A stretch of 64,000 nucleotides of DNA from Photobacterium chitinilyticum (GCF_004104355.1 NZ_RJLM01000008.1:124001-188000); one strand, 5' to 3'. Counted from the first letter of the stretch, positions 53,008 to 63,247 are shown. The notes: generated by a model not told the origin, from the letters alone. A program made the numbers and translations.

Positions 53008-53963
53008 TGACAGAGATCCTGGCGGTTCTGCTGGATAACAGCTCCCTGCTCGTCTTGTGGGGAGCATTAGCTATGCATTGGCTACTCCCTATTCCAACCC
53101 TGCTCCATCCGCTGCGCATCTGGCAGCAACTGGCAGTGCTGATTGCCGACAAAGTCAATAAACCCGACGAGTCCCGTAAACAGCAGCTGCTATCGGGCAG
53201 CCTGGCCTGGTCATTGATGTGGCTGACCGTGCTGATCCTGCTCGTTGCTCTCTACCAGCTAGTATGGATTGAGAGTATGTTCCATCTCATCCTCTTGTGG
53301 CTGGCACTGGACTGGAGAAATACAGCCAAGTTCAGCAAGCGTTTTATTCACGCTTATAGCCAAGAAGACAAGGCTGGTTGTCGCCAGTTACTGGAAGCCC
53401 CGCTGAACAGGGAAACCCGCAACCTGTCACTGCTTGGCCTTGGCAAAGCGGGAGCCGAAACCCAGCTGCTTGCCTATGGACGACTGGTAGCCGGAGTCTT
53501 GTTTTGGTATGCCCTTGCGGGTGGAATAGGCGCTCTGATGTACCGCCTCGCGGTCAGTCTGGCCCGAGTCTGGTCCCCCAGCCGCCAGCATTATCATAAC
53601 TTTGGCATCCCGGCTGTCCGTATCCTCGCTACACTCGATATTATCCCATTACGCATTTTTGCCCTGCTGTTCTGTATCGGCCATAACGGCAAAGCGGCCC
53701 TTCAAGGAATTATCCACCAAGGCGAGAACTGGCTGCTGCCCGGCCCCGGCTGGTTACTGGCAGCAACCGGTCATAAACTATCCCTGTCTCTAGGTGGTCC
53801 GGCAATCTACGGCAACCGTAAAATGGAACGCCCCCGATTAGGCGGAAAAATTGCACCGGCAGCCTTTCATCTCGCGCAAATAAATAAAATCGCCAACAAC
53901 CGCCTAATGGCCTGGGTGGCCATACAAAGCGTGCTTATCTTTATTTTTCAAGGAGTGCTCTAA
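53007..53963 (+). CDS. cbiB: CobD/CbiB family protein, adenosylcobinamide-phosphate synthase-like
   Basis: This 318-residue inner-membrane protein of the CobD/CbiB family attaches aminopropanol (or its phosphate) to adenosylcobyrate in cobalamin synthesis. It has four or five hydrophobic segments and the family signature region of WRNTAKFSKRF, LGLGKAGAETQLLAYGRLV, LARVWSPSRQHYHNFG (outline) and LGGPAIYGNRKMERPRLG. The match is more divergent than for neighbours. It lies between mtnN and btuF with an overlap of one base and a gap of zero, so it probably serves corrinoid salvage. Confidence 0.8.
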   Translation: MTEILAVLLDNSSLLVLWGALAMHWLLPIPTLLHPLRIWQQLAVLIADKVNKPDESRKQQLLSGSLAWSLMWLTVLILLVALYQLVWIESMFHLILLWLALDWRNTAKFSKRFIHAYSQEDKAGCRQLLEAPLNRETRNLSLLGLGKAGAETQLLAYGRLVAGVLFWYALAGGIGALMYRLAVSLARVWSPSRQHYHNFGIPAVRILATLDIIPLRIFALLFCIGHNGKAALQGIIHQGENWLLPGPGWLLAATGHKLSLSLGGPAIYGNRKMERPRLGGKIAPAAFHLAQINKIANNRLMAWVAIQSVLIFIFQGVL

Positions 53964-54785
53964 GTGCGTCTGGCTTGCCTTTGCTTATTGCTTATCTCGT
54001 CAATTTCCTTTGCCGCTCCCGCTCAACGAGTGATCAGCCTGTCTCCACATACCACTGAACTGGCCTATGCCGCCGGATTGGGCAAGCAGCTCATCGCTGC
54101 CAGTGACTACAGCGACTACCCGGAGGCCGCCAAATCACTCGAACGAGTGGCCAATTACCGCGGAATAAAGCTAGAGCGTATTGTCGCCCTGAAACCCGAT
54201 CTTATTCTGGCCTGGAAAGGCGGCAATCCGCCACGCGGAATGGAAAAACTGACACAGCTTGGCTTTACGATTTATTACTCGAATCCGCTTGAACTGGAAG
54301 ATATCCCGCAATCGATCGAAGCGCTGGGGCAATACTCCGCCAATCCACAACAGGCTAAGCGGATCGCCGATGGATTTCGTCACACATTGGACAAGCTAAA
54401 AACTCAATATAACAACCAGCGCCCAGTTCGCTATTTCTATCAACTCAGCAATACACCAATCATTACCGTCGCCGATAAAAGCTGGCCCAGTCAGGTTTTT
54501 GCCCTTTGCGGCGGGTTGAACATCTTTGCGGACAGCCCGGCCGCCTATCCGCAAGTCTCAGAAGAGCAGGTGGTGGTTCGCCAACCAGAAGTCATTTTTA
54601 CTACACCCCATGCAGGTACGAAAACTAGCATCTGGAAAAAATGGCAAGGCAAGCTGCCAGCAATCGATAATCAGCACTTTTTTACCCTACAGGCAGATTG
54701 GCTGAACCGGCCAACGCCTCGCACAATAAAAGCCGTAGAGCAGGTGTGTGACCGCCTCAACCAGGTAAGAACAGACAGCCTGTAA
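53964..54785 (+). CDS. btuF: Vitamin B12 periplasmic binding protein BtuF
   Basis: BtuF binds cobalamin in the periplasm and delivers it to BtuCD. The start is GTG 53964, with AAGGAG nine bases upstream. The first 18 residues form a Sec signal peptide ([10 protein letters not shown]). The 273-residue chain has the class III binding-protein pattern [42 protein letters not shown] and CGGLNIF-like segments, matching E. coli BtuF. It directly follows cbiB, joining uptake and remodelling of corrinoids in one transcript. No B12 riboswitch is visible upstream of the operon. Confidence 0.92.
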   Translation: MRLACLCLLLISSISFAAPAQRVISLSPHTTELAYAAGLGKQLIAASDYSDYPEAAKSLERVANYRGIKLERIVALKPDLILAWKGGNPPRGMEKLTQLGFTIYYSNPLELEDIPQSIEALGQYSANPQQAKRIADGFRHTLDKLKTQYNNQRPVRYFYQLSNTPIITVADKSWPSQVFALCGGLNIFADSPAAYPQVSEEQVVVRQPEVIFTTPHAGTKTSIWKKWQGKLPAIDNQHFFTLQADWLNRPTPRTIKAVEQVCDRLNQVRTDSL

Positions 54786-54803
54786 CAGGCTTTCAACAAT
54801 CAT

Positions 54804-54819
54804 TGTGAATAAGCTCACA
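54804..54819 (+). promoter_or_regulatory. Perfect CRP box upstream of the TRIC gene
   Basis: TGTGA-ATAAGC-TCACA is a perfect CRP site. Its centre lies about 58-61 bases upstream of the start site predicted from the -35/-10 at 54836-54863, the class I position. It begins only 18 bases after the btuF stop codon. Confidence 0.75.
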
Positions 54820-54835
54820 AAGCCACTGCAGCAAG

Positions 54836-54863
54836 TTGTACCGCTTACATATCGTCGTACAAT
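54836..54863 (+). promoter_or_regulatory. Promoter of the TRIC gene
   Basis: TTGTAC (54836-54841), a 16-base spacer, TACAAT (54858-54863). Both hexamers match the sigma-70 consensus at four or five positions. Confidence 0.65.
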
Positions 54864-54905
54864 CTCAGCCGAGTTCACTTCACTTCAGAGCTAACAGGTA
54901 CAGAT

Positions 54906-55517
54906 ATGCTTATCTATGTTCTCGATATGTTCGGCACCGCCGTGTTTGCCGCATCGGGTGTATTACTGGCGGGGCGTCTTCGTATGGACCCATTTGGCAT
55001 CGTCGTTCTTGCCAGTGTCACAGCAATAGGCGGCGGTACAATTCGCGATATGGCTCTCGGAGCAACGCCTGTTTTCTGGATCACCGATACCGCCTATCTG
55101 TGGGTGATTTTTATCACCTGTCTAATTGCCATGCTGGCTATTCGCAAACCCAAGCAGATGCCATGGTACTTTTTGCCTGTTGCCGATGCCATCGGTCTGG
55201 CTGTCTTTGTCGCTATCGGTGTCGAGAAAGCACTGCGTTTTGGCGCCTCTCCGATGGTGGCTGTCATTATGGGTGTAATGACAGGCTGTGGCGGCGGGGT
55301 GATCCGCGATATATTAGCGCGTGAAATCCCGATGGTGTTAAGAACAGAAGTCTATGCAACCGCCTGTATTTTAGGGGGTATTGTCCATACTACATCACTG
55401 ATGCTTCATGTGGACGCCTCCATAGCAACGATAGCCGGTGTCGCCACCACCCTGACTATCCGCCTGGCTGCTATTCGATGGCACCTTTCATTACCGATCT
55501 TTGCCCCTCGGCAATGA
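54906..55517 (+). CDS. TRIC-type cation channel family protein (UPF0126, YadS/YicG-like)
   Basis: This 203-residue inner-membrane protein has an internal duplication: each half has three hydrophobic helices and a glycine-rich turn, seen as [13 protein letters not shown] near residue 40 and [16 protein letters not shown] near residue 125. The fold belongs to prokaryotic trimeric intracellular cation channels that conduct K+ or Na+. E. coli YicG of this family has been linked to glycine transport, so an amino acid role is possible. A CRP box and clear promoter precede it, which suggests control by carbon supply. Confidence 0.85.
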   Translation: MLIYVLDMFGTAVFAASGVLLAGRLRMDPFGIVVLASVTAIGGGTIRDMALGATPVFWITDTAYLWVIFITCLIAMLAIRKPKQMPWYFLPVADAIGLAVFVAIGVEKALRFGASPMVAVIMGVMTGCGGGVIRDILAREIPMVLRTEVYATACILGGIVHTTSLMLHVDASIATIAGVATTLTIRLAAIRWHLSLPIFAPRQ

Positions 55518-55576
55518 CCTAAAACTAACCGAACCAGTTGGTTCCGTTTTACCCGATAGCTATTTACACCGGCAAT

Positions 55577-55604
55577 AAAAAAGGCGCTCAAGGCGCCTTT
55601 TTTT
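55577..55604. terminator. Bidirectional terminator between the TRIC gene and tyrS
   Basis: AGGCGC (55582-55587), loop TCAAG, GCGCCT (55593-55598), flanked by A and T runs on the two sides. Confidence 0.88.
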
Positions 55605-55623
55605 ACTGTGCTGTTTAACAAGG

Positions 55624-56811
55624 TTACTTCAGGGTAACACGGGCAAACTTACGCTTGCCAACCTGATATACCGCAGTACCCGCAGCAGGTACAAGCTTGG
55701 TATCTTCAATCTTGTCGCCATCAATCTTCGCAGCGCCCTGACGGATCATACGCATCGCATCAGATGTCGAGTTAACCAGACCAGCATCTTTCAGCAAGTT
55801 GCCAATGGCAATACCGGCTTCAAATTCAAACTCCGGCATTTCTTCCGGCATCGCGCCTTTCTGGAATCGGTTAATGAACTCTTGCTCGGCCGCCTCGGCA
55901 TCCGCGTCAGAATGGAAACGAGCAATGATTTCTTTTGCCAGCAGGATTTTGATATCACGCGGGTTCTTGCCGTTCGCAATATCTTGCTTGAACTGATCAA
56001 TCTCTTCAATCGGACGGAAAGACAGTAGTTCGTAATAGTTCCACATCAGATCATCAGAGATCGACATGATTTTACCGAACATCTCGTTTGGTACATCTGC
56101 TATACCGATGTAGTTGTGGGCAGACTTGGACATCTTCTTCACACCGTCCAGGCCAACGAGTAGCGGCAGAGTGAGAACAACCTGAGGCTTCTGGCCATTG
56201 GCTTTCTGCAGCTCGCGTCCCATCAACAGGTTGAACTTCTGGTCGGTACCGCCCAGCTCAACATCCGTTTCCATTGCAACCGAATCATAACCTTGTAGCA
56301 GCGGGTACATGAATTCATGAATCGCAATCGGACGACCTTCGTTGTAACGTTTCTTGAAATCGTCACGTTCAAGCATACGCGCAACAGTCTGATTTGCTGC
56401 CAGACGGATCAGGCCCTCGGCACCCAGCTCAGACAACCACGAAGAGTTGAACTCAATCTTGGTTTTCGCAGGATCAAGGATCTTAAATACCTGCTCTTTG
56501 TAGGTTTCAGCGTTAGCCAGTACATCTTCACGAGTCAGCGGCGGACGCGTGGTGTTCTTACCTGTCGGATCACCCACCATACCGGTAAAGTCACCAATCA
56601 AAAACGTTACTTCGTGTCCCAATTCCTGGAAAGTACGTAACTTGTTAAGAATGACGGTGTGGCCCAGGTGAATATCCGGCGCTGTTGGATCAGCACCCAG
56701 CTTAATTCGCAAAGGACGGTTTTCTTTTAACTTAGCAATCAGCTCTTCTTCCGGTATCAGTTCGTCGACACCACGCTTAATTTCAGCTAAAGCTTGTTCA
56801 ATGCTGGCCAT
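55624..56811 (-). CDS. tyrS: Tyrosyl-tRNA synthetase
   Basis: This class I synthetase charges tRNA-Tyr. ATG 56811 ([14 protein letters not shown]) follows GGGAGCG and gives 395 residues; an ATG nine codons earlier is less likely. The HIGH signature is HLGH at residues 48-51 and KMSKS appears as [12 protein letters not shown]; a C-terminal S4 RNA-binding domain ([16 protein letters not shown]) is present. It resembles the TyrZ-like subgroup found in many Vibrio and Pseudomonas rather than E. coli TyrS. Confidence 0.95.
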   Translation of the reverse strand: MASIEQALAEIKRGVDELIPEEELIAKLKENRPLRIKLGADPTAPDIHLGHTVILNKLRTFQELGHEVTFLIGDFTGMVGDPTGKNTTRPPLTREDVLANAETYKEQVFKILDPAKTKIEFNSSWLSELGAEGLIRLAANQTVARMLERDDFKKRYNEGRPIAIHEFMYPLLQGYDSVAMETDVELGGTDQKFNLLMGRELQKANGQKPQVVLTLPLLVGLDGVKKMSKSAHNYIGIADVPNEMFGKIMSISDDLMWNYYELLSFRPIEEIDQFKQDIANGKNPRDIKILLAKEIIARFHSDADAEAAEQEFINRFQKGAMPEEMPEFEFEAGIAIGNLLKDAGLVNSTSDAMRMIRQGAAKIDGDKIEDTKLVPAAGTAVYQVGKRKFARVTLK

Positions 56812-56941
56812 TCTTGTTCGCTCCCACAGAATTGGCAAAAAAGTTATAGTTGACCATCTTACTTGAATAGCGATGTTTTTTGAAACCAGTTAGACTAAGC
56901 GTTGTCTTATTTTTCCCTTATTGCGCAAAAAAAACCTATCA

Positions 56942-58261
56942 ATGCTAGTATCGAAACTTCTCCGGTTGCCGAGGATGCACCAAATACTGATTACACTGCT
57001 CAGTGCCATTGTGGTATTGCTGATCCTATTACCGGGCTCAGAAAGCAGTGGCCACCCGGATCGCAAGTTTGAAATAGGTAAAGCCTATCCGCTTGATATC
57101 GATTTCGAGGCCAATCAGCTCAGGCCGCTGGCAAAGGACGAAAAACTGATCGTCCCGCAGCTCAAATGGAAAGAACATACGGTAAAGTCAGGCGAAAGTC
57201 TGGCAGTGGTGTTCGACAAAGTCGGCCTGTCTCCGGGAGCATTATACCGGCTGGTCAATGCCGACGAAGGCACCAAAAGCCTTACCAACCTACGACCGGG
57301 CGATATCCTGAAGTTTGGCTTCGACGAGAACAGCGAGCTGATTCAGTTGATCCAGCCAAAAAATGCCACCGAGACACTGGTGATCACCCGTACCGGCGGC
57401 ACCTACCACTCCAACCAAGAAACCAAATCTGTTGATACCCAGCTTAATTTTGCCCAGGCGATAATTACCTCCAGCTTCTGGAACGCCGCAGACAAGGCAG
57501 GACTAACCGCCAACCAGATTATGGAAATCGCCGGGATCTTCGGCTGGGATATCGATTTTGCCCTTGATATCCGCCAAGGTGATAGCTTCTCTGTGCTGTT
57601 TGAAGAGCGCTTTGTCGAAGGAGAGCCTATCGGCCGCGGCAATATTCTGGCCGCGACATTTACCAACCTAGGGGAAACCTTCACTGCCGTACGCAGCAAA
57701 AGCGGGCAATATTTTGATCAGGAAGGCCGGGCCATGCGCAAGGCATTCCTCCGCTCACCGATTAACTTCCGTTATGTCAGCTCTAACTTCAATCCTCGTC
57801 GCTTGCACCCGGTGACCGGTCGCGTCAAGGCACACCGCGGAACAGACTATGTCGCCCCCGTCGGTACCCCGATTTGGGCGGCTGGCGACGGCGTAGTAAT
57901 GAAATCAGGCTATAACAAATTTAACGGCAACTACGTTTTCATTCGCCATAGTTCCACCTATGTTACCAAGTACCTGCATATGACCAAGCGTAAGGTAAAA
58001 ACCGGACAACGGGTGAAACAGGGACAAACCGTCGGCACGCTAGGCGGTACAGGCCGAGTAACAGGGCCTCACCTGCATTATGAATTCCTAGTCAACGGTG
58101 TTCATAAAAATCCGCGTACAGTGAAACTGCCTCAGGCTCAGTCACTGAAAGGGGCGGCGAAGGCACAGTTCAAGAAACACGCCAGCGAACGCCTGAGCCA
58201 GCTGTCCCAGTTCAGTCACTTCATCGCGGATAATAGCCCGCTAGTCTACAACCGAAGTTAA
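56942..58261 (+). CDS. Murein DD-endopeptidase, LytM/M23 family (MepM/ShyC-like)
   Basis: This envelope protein cuts peptide cross-links in peptidoglycan to allow growth. The start is uncertain: ATG 56942 is given, but TTG 56921 and ATG 56975 are in frame and none has a good ribosome site. A single membrane anchor (MHQILITLLSAIVVLLILL) is followed by an OapA/LysM-like domain (HTVKSGESLAVVFDKVGL) and a C-terminal M23 domain with zinc ligands in HRGTDY and HLHYEF. Length is about 439 residues. Vibrio cholerae has related ShyA, ShyB and ShyC; the position next to tyrS suggests ShyC. It is divergent from tyrS. Confidence 0.88.
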   Translation: MLVSKLLRLPRMHQILITLLSAIVVLLILLPGSESSGHPDRKFEIGKAYPLDIDFEANQLRPLAKDEKLIVPQLKWKEHTVKSGESLAVVFDKVGLSPGALYRLVNADEGTKSLTNLRPGDILKFGFDENSELIQLIQPKNATETLVITRTGGTYHSNQETKSVDTQLNFAQAIITSSFWNAADKAGLTANQIMEIAGIFGWDIDFALDIRQGDSFSVLFEERFVEGEPIGRGNILAATFTNLGETFTAVRSKSGQYFDQEGRAMRKAFLRSPINFRYVSSNFNPRRLHPVTGRVKAHRGTDYVAPVGTPIWAAGDGVVMKSGYNKFNGNYVFIRHSSTYVTKYLHMTKRKVKTGQRVKQGQTVGTLGGTGRVTGPHLHYEFLVNGVHKNPRTVKLPQAQSLKGAAKAQFKKHASERLSQLSQFSHFIADNSPLVYNRS

Positions 58262-58274
58262 CTGCATCGCCTAC

Positions 58275-58306
58275 AAAAAAGCCGTCACAGATGTGACGGC
58301 TTTTTT
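58275..58306. terminator. Terminator after the M23 endopeptidase gene
   Basis: AAAAAAGCCGTCAC, loop AGAT, GTGACGGCTTTTTT. The symmetric A and T runs allow use by erpA from the other side. Confidence 0.9.
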
Positions 58307-58361
58307 GTTATCTGTCTCGCCTGGCTGCAAAAGCACAATGGCAAATACCTGAACTCTGCGT

Positions 58362-58703
58362 TTATACGCTAAATGATGCACCACAACCACAGGTTGTCGT
58401 CGCATTTGGATTGTTCACAAAGAAACGCGAACCTTCCAGGCCTTCGGTATAATCAACCGTGCCGCCAATCAGGTATTGCAGGCTCATCGGGTCAACCACC
58501 AGCGTCACACCGCTGTTTTCAATGGTAGTGTCGCCATCATTCACTTTCTCGTCAAAGGTAAAACCATACTGGAAACCGCTACATCCACCACCGGTGATAT
58601 AAACACGCAGCTTCAACTCTGGGTTTTCTTCCTCGGCGATAAGCGCTTTCACTTTATTCGCTGCAACATCAGAAAAATTCAGCGGTAAATTGGCATCGCT
58701 CAT
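58362..58703 (-). CDS. erpA: Iron-sulfur cluster insertion protein ErpA
   Basis: ErpA is an A-type carrier that delivers Fe-S clusters to enzymes such as IspG. ATG 58703 ([10 protein letters not shown]) lies six bases after GAGAGG and gives 113 residues. The three cluster-binding cysteines are Cys41 ([11 protein letters not shown]), Cys105 and Cys107 (TTCGCGASF). In E. coli erpA also lies near clcA and hemL, so the neighbourhood is conserved. Confidence 0.96.
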   Translation of the reverse strand: MSDANLPLNFSDVAANKVKALIAEEENPELKLRVYITGGGCSGFQYGFTFDEKVNDGDTTIENSGVTLVVDPMSLQYLIGGTVDYTEGLEGSRFFVNNPNATTTCGCGASFSV

Positions 58704-58763
58704 TAAAAACCTCTCAAACACATACGGTAATTGATCCGATTATCTAATACCTGACTATCTCGT

Positions 58764-60167
58764 TCAAGTATTGACCACTTCAGACTGCTCTCTTTGGGCA
58801 ATTTTTTCCTTGTCCATCTTCCGGCGCAAGAGCTGAGAGTAAATTGGCTGTCCTCCCAGGACCTGAGCCAGCATGGTCGCTCCCAGTGTGGTAATAATCA
58901 ACGGCAAAATCAAATGGTAGTTATTGGTCATCTCAATCACGAGCAGAACCCCGGTAATTGGGGCCCTAACGGTAGCGGCAAACAGCGCCCCCATTCCGGC
59001 AATCGCAAACATTCCCGGCTCGATACCAAGATCCGGAAAGATCAATTGAGCAATCGAGCCGAAAAAAGTCCCGAAGAGTGTACCAAGTGCCAGCATCGGG
59101 GCAAAAATGCCTCCCGGCGCACCGGAGCCAAAGCACAGCAAGGTCGTTGCAACTCGGGCCAGGAACAAAATCAATAGCAGACTAATGCTGTACTCGCCAT
59201 GAGTCGCACTAGGGATCAATGTGATCCCGCCTCCGGTCAGCTCAGGCAAATACAGCAACAGCAAACCGAAACAGCCCCCGAGCAACGTGCCAGTCAAGAT
59301 ATACCGCCGGCGTTCATTGCGGTGAATACGATCAAAGACATCTTGCGCCAGGGTCACCAGACGATTGAAGATCACCCCGAAGACCCCGAAAAACATCCCC
59401 AGCAACAAAAATAGCCACAAAGACTTCAATACTGGCGCATCGTACTGCGGCATAGTAATCACCGCATGCTGTCCCTGAATACTGCGAAACACAATATTGG
59501 CGACAATCGCCGAGATAACGACGCACTTGATGGAAATTAAACTGTAACGAAACTGCGGTCGCATTTCCTCGACCACAAACATGATCCCCGCCAATGGCGC
59601 ATTGAACGCCGCCGCCAGCCCGCCAGCAGCACCGGAAGCCAACAGGGCATGGCGTCCTTCCTTATCCTTGAGACGGAAAGTATCCGATACCATCCGGCCA
59701 ATATTACCGCCCATCTGCACCGAGGGACCTTCCCGGCCGAGTACCATTCCGGAGCCTAATGCACCCAGACCGCCAATAAACTTCACCGGCAGCACCCGCC
59801 ACCAGCGCACAGGGCGAATATCATCCATCGCCCCCTCTATTTCAGGGATCCCGGACCCCGCCGCTTCCGGCGCAAAGCGATGCACCAGGTAATAACCGAC
59901 AGATGCCAGCAATGCACTGATCAGAAACGCGGCCAGCCATAGCGGCAACACACTGCTGATCACATCTCTCAACCACTCGGTTCGTTGCTCGGACACCCAG
60001 TGAACCGCAATTTCAAACAGGGTGGCAATCAGACCGGCAGCAAGGCCAACCAGTGCAGCAAGAAACAATACCGAGACCGGTGTTTTATCACGAGAAAGAA
60101 AACGCCGAACCAATCCGCTAGGTTGCAGGCGTTCAGGCGCAGGAGTGCCTTGGGTGTTATCAGTCAT
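58764..60167 (-). CDS. clcA: H+/Cl- exchange transporter ClcA
   Basis: This CLC-family antiporter exchanges two Cl- for one H+ and helps cells survive acid shock. The 467-residue membrane protein has the selectivity motifs [20 protein letters not shown] (with the gating Glu) and [14 protein letters not shown], plus the internal proton Glu in [11 protein letters not shown] and the [15 protein letters not shown] segment with the anion-coordinating Tyr. All key residues for coupled exchange are present. It is divergent from hemL. Confidence 0.95.
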   Translation of the reverse strand: MTDNTQGTPAPERLQPSGLVRRFLSRDKTPVSVLFLAALVGLAAGLIATLFEIAVHWVSEQRTEWLRDVISSVLPLWLAAFLISALLASVGYYLVHRFAPEAAGSGIPEIEGAMDDIRPVRWWRVLPVKFIGGLGALGSGMVLGREGPSVQMGGNIGRMVSDTFRLKDKEGRHALLASGAAGGLAAAFNAPLAGIMFVVEEMRPQFRYSLISIKCVVISAIVANIVFRSIQGQHAVITMPQYDAPVLKSLWLFLLLGMFFGVFGVIFNRLVTLAQDVFDRIHRNERRRYILTGTLLGGCFGLLLLYLPELTGGGITLIPSATHGEYSISLLLILFLARVATTLLCFGSGAPGGIFAPMLALGTLFGTFFGSIAQLIFPDLGIEPGMFAIAGMGALFAATVRAPITGVLLVIEMTNNYHLILPLIITTLGATMLAQVLGGQPIYSQLLRRKMDKEKIAQREQSEVVNT

Positions 60168-60422
60168 TAGTCAGCCGTATCATTGATGATGATTGCCCCG
60201 GCAGGGGCAGACAGGAAGGACAAAATTCGTCCGCGGTAAGAGTAGCTGACAACGCGCTATTTTTACACCGCCAATGTTGAAAACTAGCTTTCCATCAGTG
60301 TCAAAACAAAATCAGGCTCTGGCCGGACGCACATTCCTTCAATTCTCTCGCCAAGTTCCTGGATTTTTAGGTACAATGCCGACACTTTAAATCAGGTAAT
60401 ATTTGAAAAATAGGACATCACA

Positions 60423-61721
60423 ATGAGCAAGTCAGCTGATTTATTTGCTAAAGCACAAGAGACGATCCCAGGCGGTGTTAACTCACCAGTTCGCGCATTT
60501 GCCGGTGTCGGCGGCAGCCCGCTTTTTATCGAGCGAGCAGACGGCGCATACATCTTTGACGCTGATGGCAAAGCCTATATCGACTATGTTGGCTCGTGGG
60601 GTCCTATGATTCTGGGTCATAACCACGTCGCGATTCGTGATGCCGTTATCAACGCCGCCCAGCAAGGGCTAAGCTTCGGTGCGCCGACCGAAATGGAAGT
60701 GACCATGGCGGAACTGGTATCCAAGCTTGTACCGTCAATGGAAATGGTGCGCATGGTTAGCTCCGGTACCGAAGCAACCATGAGTGCTATCCGCCTTGCC
60801 CGTGGCTTTACCAACCGTGACAAAATCATCAAATTCGAAGGCTGCTACCACGGCCATGCCGACTGCCTGTTGGTAAAAGCCGGTTCTGGCGCCCTGACTC
60901 TGGGCCAGCCTAGCTCTCCGGGTGTTCCGGCAGATTTTGCCAAGCATACGCTGACATGCACCTATAACGACCTTGACTCTGTCCGCGAGGCATTTGCTGA
61001 GCACCCGGAAGAAGTCGCATGTATTATCGTTGAACCAGTTGCCGGCAACATGAACTGTATTCCGCCGGTACCGGGATTCCTGGAAGGCCTGCGTGAGATC
61101 TGCGACGAGTTCGGCGCACTGCTGATCCTTGATGAGGTAATGACAGGGTTCCGTGTATCAGAGGGTGGCGCTCAGGGTTATTACAATATCAAACCGGACC
61201 TGACCACACTGGGTAAGGTTATCGGCGGCGGTATGCCTGTCGGTGCATTCGGTGGTCGTCGCGATGTAATGCAGTATATTGCGCCAACCGGCCCTGTTTA
61301 TCAGGCAGGTACGCTATCAGGAAACCCGGTTGCGATGGCTGCCGGCCATGCCTGCCTAAGCGTTCTGACCGAAGAAGGCAACGAGAAGTGCCTGGCAAAC
61401 ACCACCAAACGCCTGGCTGAAGGCTTCAAGGCACTGGCTGAAAAACACGGTATTGCTCTGCAAACCAACCAGGTTGGTGCGATGTTCGGTTTCTTCTTTA
61501 CCGATCAGCCAAGCGTGACTTGCTTCGACAATGTCACTAAATGCGATGTCGAGCGCTTTAAGCGCTTCTTCAACCTGATGCTGAAAAAAGGTGTTTACCT
61601 GGCCCCTTCGGCCTATGAAGCCTGCTTTACATCTCTGGCGCACGGCGACAAAGAAATCGAAGCAACATTGGATGCCGCAGACTTTGCCTTCGCGACTCTG
61701 GCTGAAGAAGCCAACGCCTGA
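60423..61721 (+). CDS. hemL: Glutamate-1-semialdehyde 2,1-aminomutase
   Basis: HemL is a PLP enzyme that turns glutamate-1-semialdehyde into 5-aminolevulinate, the tetrapyrrole precursor. The 432-residue protein has the PLP lysine at residue 265 ([18 protein letters not shown]), as in E. coli, with the cofactor Asp in [12 protein letters not shown] and the Ser-Ser-Gly-Thr-Glu loop at [21 protein letters not shown] -10-like hexamer lies 46 bases upstream of the ATG. A strong terminator follows. Confidence 0.97.
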   Translation: MSKSADLFAKAQETIPGGVNSPVRAFAGVGGSPLFIERADGAYIFDADGKAYIDYVGSWGPMILGHNHVAIRDAVINAAQQGLSFGAPTEMEVTMAELVSKLVPSMEMVRMVSSGTEATMSAIRLARGFTNRDKIIKFEGCYHGHADCLLVKAGSGALTLGQPSSPGVPADFAKHTLTCTYNDLDSVREAFAEHPEEVACIIVEPVAGNMNCIPPVPGFLEGLREICDEFGALLILDEVMTGFRVSEGGAQGYYNIKPDLTTLGKVIGGGMPVGAFGGRRDVMQYIAPTGPVYQAGTLSGNPVAMAAGHACLSVLTEEGNEKCLANTTKRLAEGFKALAEKHGIALQTNQVGAMFGFFFTDQPSVTCFDNVTKCDVERFKRFFNLMLKKGVYLAPSAYEACFTSLAHGDKEIEATLDAADFAFATLAEEANA

Positions 61722-61780
61722 GCATCTATCTGCCTAGGTAACCATGAGCCTAAATATCTTTTAGCCTAAGGCCCTGTTGA

Positions 61781-61807
61781 AACGCCACTTTTCAAGTGGC
61801 GTTTTTA
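61781..61807. terminator. Terminator after hemL
   Basis: AACGCCACTT (61781-61790), loop TTC, AAGTGGCGTT (61794-61803), then TTT. Confidence 0.85.
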
Positions 61808-61821
61808 TACCAAGCGAAAAA

Positions 61822-61929
61822 TTACTGCCAGAAAAAGACCGCCAGCACAGCCAACACCACTAACACCCATACCGCCAGCGGAATTCTACGCTTTTTTTTT
61901 GTTTCACAGCCGCAGTCGCAACATCCCAT
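61822..61929 (-). CDS. Cys-rich 35-residue single-pass membrane peptide
   Basis: This short frame runs from ATG 61929 to TAA 61822. It begins MGCCDCGCETKKKRR, with four cysteines in eight residues, then has one hydrophobic helix of about 18 residues (from IPLAVWVLVV) and ends FFWQ. The basic KKKRR before the helix predicts a cytoplasmic N-terminus. GAGAGG lies about 12 bases before the ATG. It sits against the hemL terminator, which could also end it. The CCxCxC cluster could bind a metal or Fe-S cluster, or be acylated. I do not recognise the family, and a chance frame is possible. Confidence 0.5.
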   Translation of the reverse strand: MGCCDCGCETKKKRRIPLAVWVLVVLAVLAVFFWQ

Positions 61930-62033
61930 AGCCCTGAGCCTCTCAATAGTTAAAATATTTGATTTATAAACCAAGCAGATGCAATTATAAACAACGCTCG
62001 ATTCAGTGTTAACAAACAGAAAGGATAATTACA

Positions 62034-63119
62034 GTGCCCAAACCCTTTAAAGCCGAATCTCGTCACTGGTTGCTGATGGCCGCGCTGGCGCTTTCCGCCT
62101 ATGCAAGCTATCGGCTGATAGAACCTTATTTGGGATCTATCGTAATGGCCTTTATCATTTCTCTGCTTTATTACCCCCTGCACGCCCGAATTGAAGCAAA
62201 GATCCCACGCCAGCCTAATTCGGCAGCAATGGTTTCTTGTACCTTGCTGACCTTTATCATCGTGATCCCGGTACTGATTGTATTCAGCTCCATCATCCAC
62301 CAGGGGTCGACCTTTTCCAAGGAAAGCTATGGCTGGCTAACTTCCGGCGGTGCCAAGGAAGTCCTGTCACACCCCCTTACCGTAAAAGTACTATCACTCA
62401 TCGATCAGTACTCTCCTTTCGAGCCACTTGATGCCCAGGCCGTAGTACAAAAGGTGGCGGCGGCGGCTTCTCAGTTCGGCGCCCAACTGCTCAATATCAG
62501 TGCCAAGCTCCTCGGTGATGCCACCAACTTTGTGATCAGTTTTATGCTGATGCTGTTTGTCCTGTTTTTTCTGCTTCGGGATCATAAGAAGATGGTGTCG
62601 GCCATTCGTCATGTACTGCCATTGTCCCGTAGCCAAGAAGATGCCGTGCTGACAGAAGTAGAGCAGGTTGCCAAGTCGGCAGTACTGGGATCATTTCTCA
62701 CCGCCCTGGCCCAAGGGTTTGCAGGTGGTTTTGCCATGTGGCTCGCAGGCTTCCCCGGGCTATTCTGGGGCTCGATGATGGCTTTTGCCTCTTTTATTCC
62801 GGTATTCGGCACCGCACTTATCTGGCTGCCAGCCGCTATCTATCTGCTGCTGATCAACCAGTGGGAGTGGGCGCTGTTTTTGGCTGGCTGGGGGATCATT
62901 GTGGTGGGATCCATCGACAATATCCTCCGCCCGCTGCTGATGCAGGGCAATTCCAGCATGAATACTCTGCTGATCTTCTTCTCCATTCTGGGCGGCTTGC
63001 ACCTGTTCGGCCTAATAGGCCTGATTTACGGACCAATTATTTTTGCCGTCACCCTGGTGCTGTTCAAGCTCTACGAAGTCGAATTCAAAGACTTTTTGGA
63101 CAATCAGGATAAAAATTAA
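62034..63119 (+). CDS. AI-2E family transporter (PerM-like permease)
   Basis: This 361-residue inner-membrane protein of the PF01594 family starts at GTG 62034, preceded by AAAGGAT. About eight hydrophobic segments are visible, two near the N-terminus (WLLMAALALSAYASYRLI, YLGSIVMAFIISLLYYPLH) and the rest after residue 160, with a soluble loop between. The family motif region GLIYGPIIFAVTLVLFKLY ends the protein. Members include E. coli TqsA (AI-2 export) and PerM, and Na+/H+ antiporter-like proteins in halophiles; the substrate here cannot be told. It has its own terminator. Confidence 0.85.
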   Translation: MPKPFKAESRHWLLMAALALSAYASYRLIEPYLGSIVMAFIISLLYYPLHARIEAKIPRQPNSAAMVSCTLLTFIIVIPVLIVFSSIIHQGSTFSKESYGWLTSGGAKEVLSHPLTVKVLSLIDQYSPFEPLDAQAVVQKVAAAASQFGAQLLNISAKLLGDATNFVISFMLMLFVLFFLLRDHKKMVSAIRHVLPLSRSQEDAVLTEVEQVAKSAVLGSFLTALAQGFAGGFAMWLAGFPGLFWGSMMAFASFIPVFGTALIWLPAAIYLLLINQWEWALFLAGWGIIVVGSIDNILRPLLMQGNSSMNTLLIFFSILGGLHLFGLIGLIYGPIIFAVTLVLFKLYEVEFKDFLDNQDKN

Positions 63120-63140
63120 GGCCGCTTCACCAGCAAGCGA

Positions 63141-63178
63141 CAACAAAGCCGCCCGCCAAGCGGCTTTGTTGCCTTTTC
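63141..63178 (+). terminator. Terminator after the AI-2E family gene
   Basis: CAACAAAGCCGC (63141-63152), loop CCGCCAA, GCGGCTTTGTTG (63160-63171), then CCTTTT. Confidence 0.82.
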
Positions 63179-63247
63179 ATGCACAGTAATTTATGGAACA
63201 ATTCGCGCCCTTAACTTAACTCCATGTAAAGCTAAACTGAGGCCATT

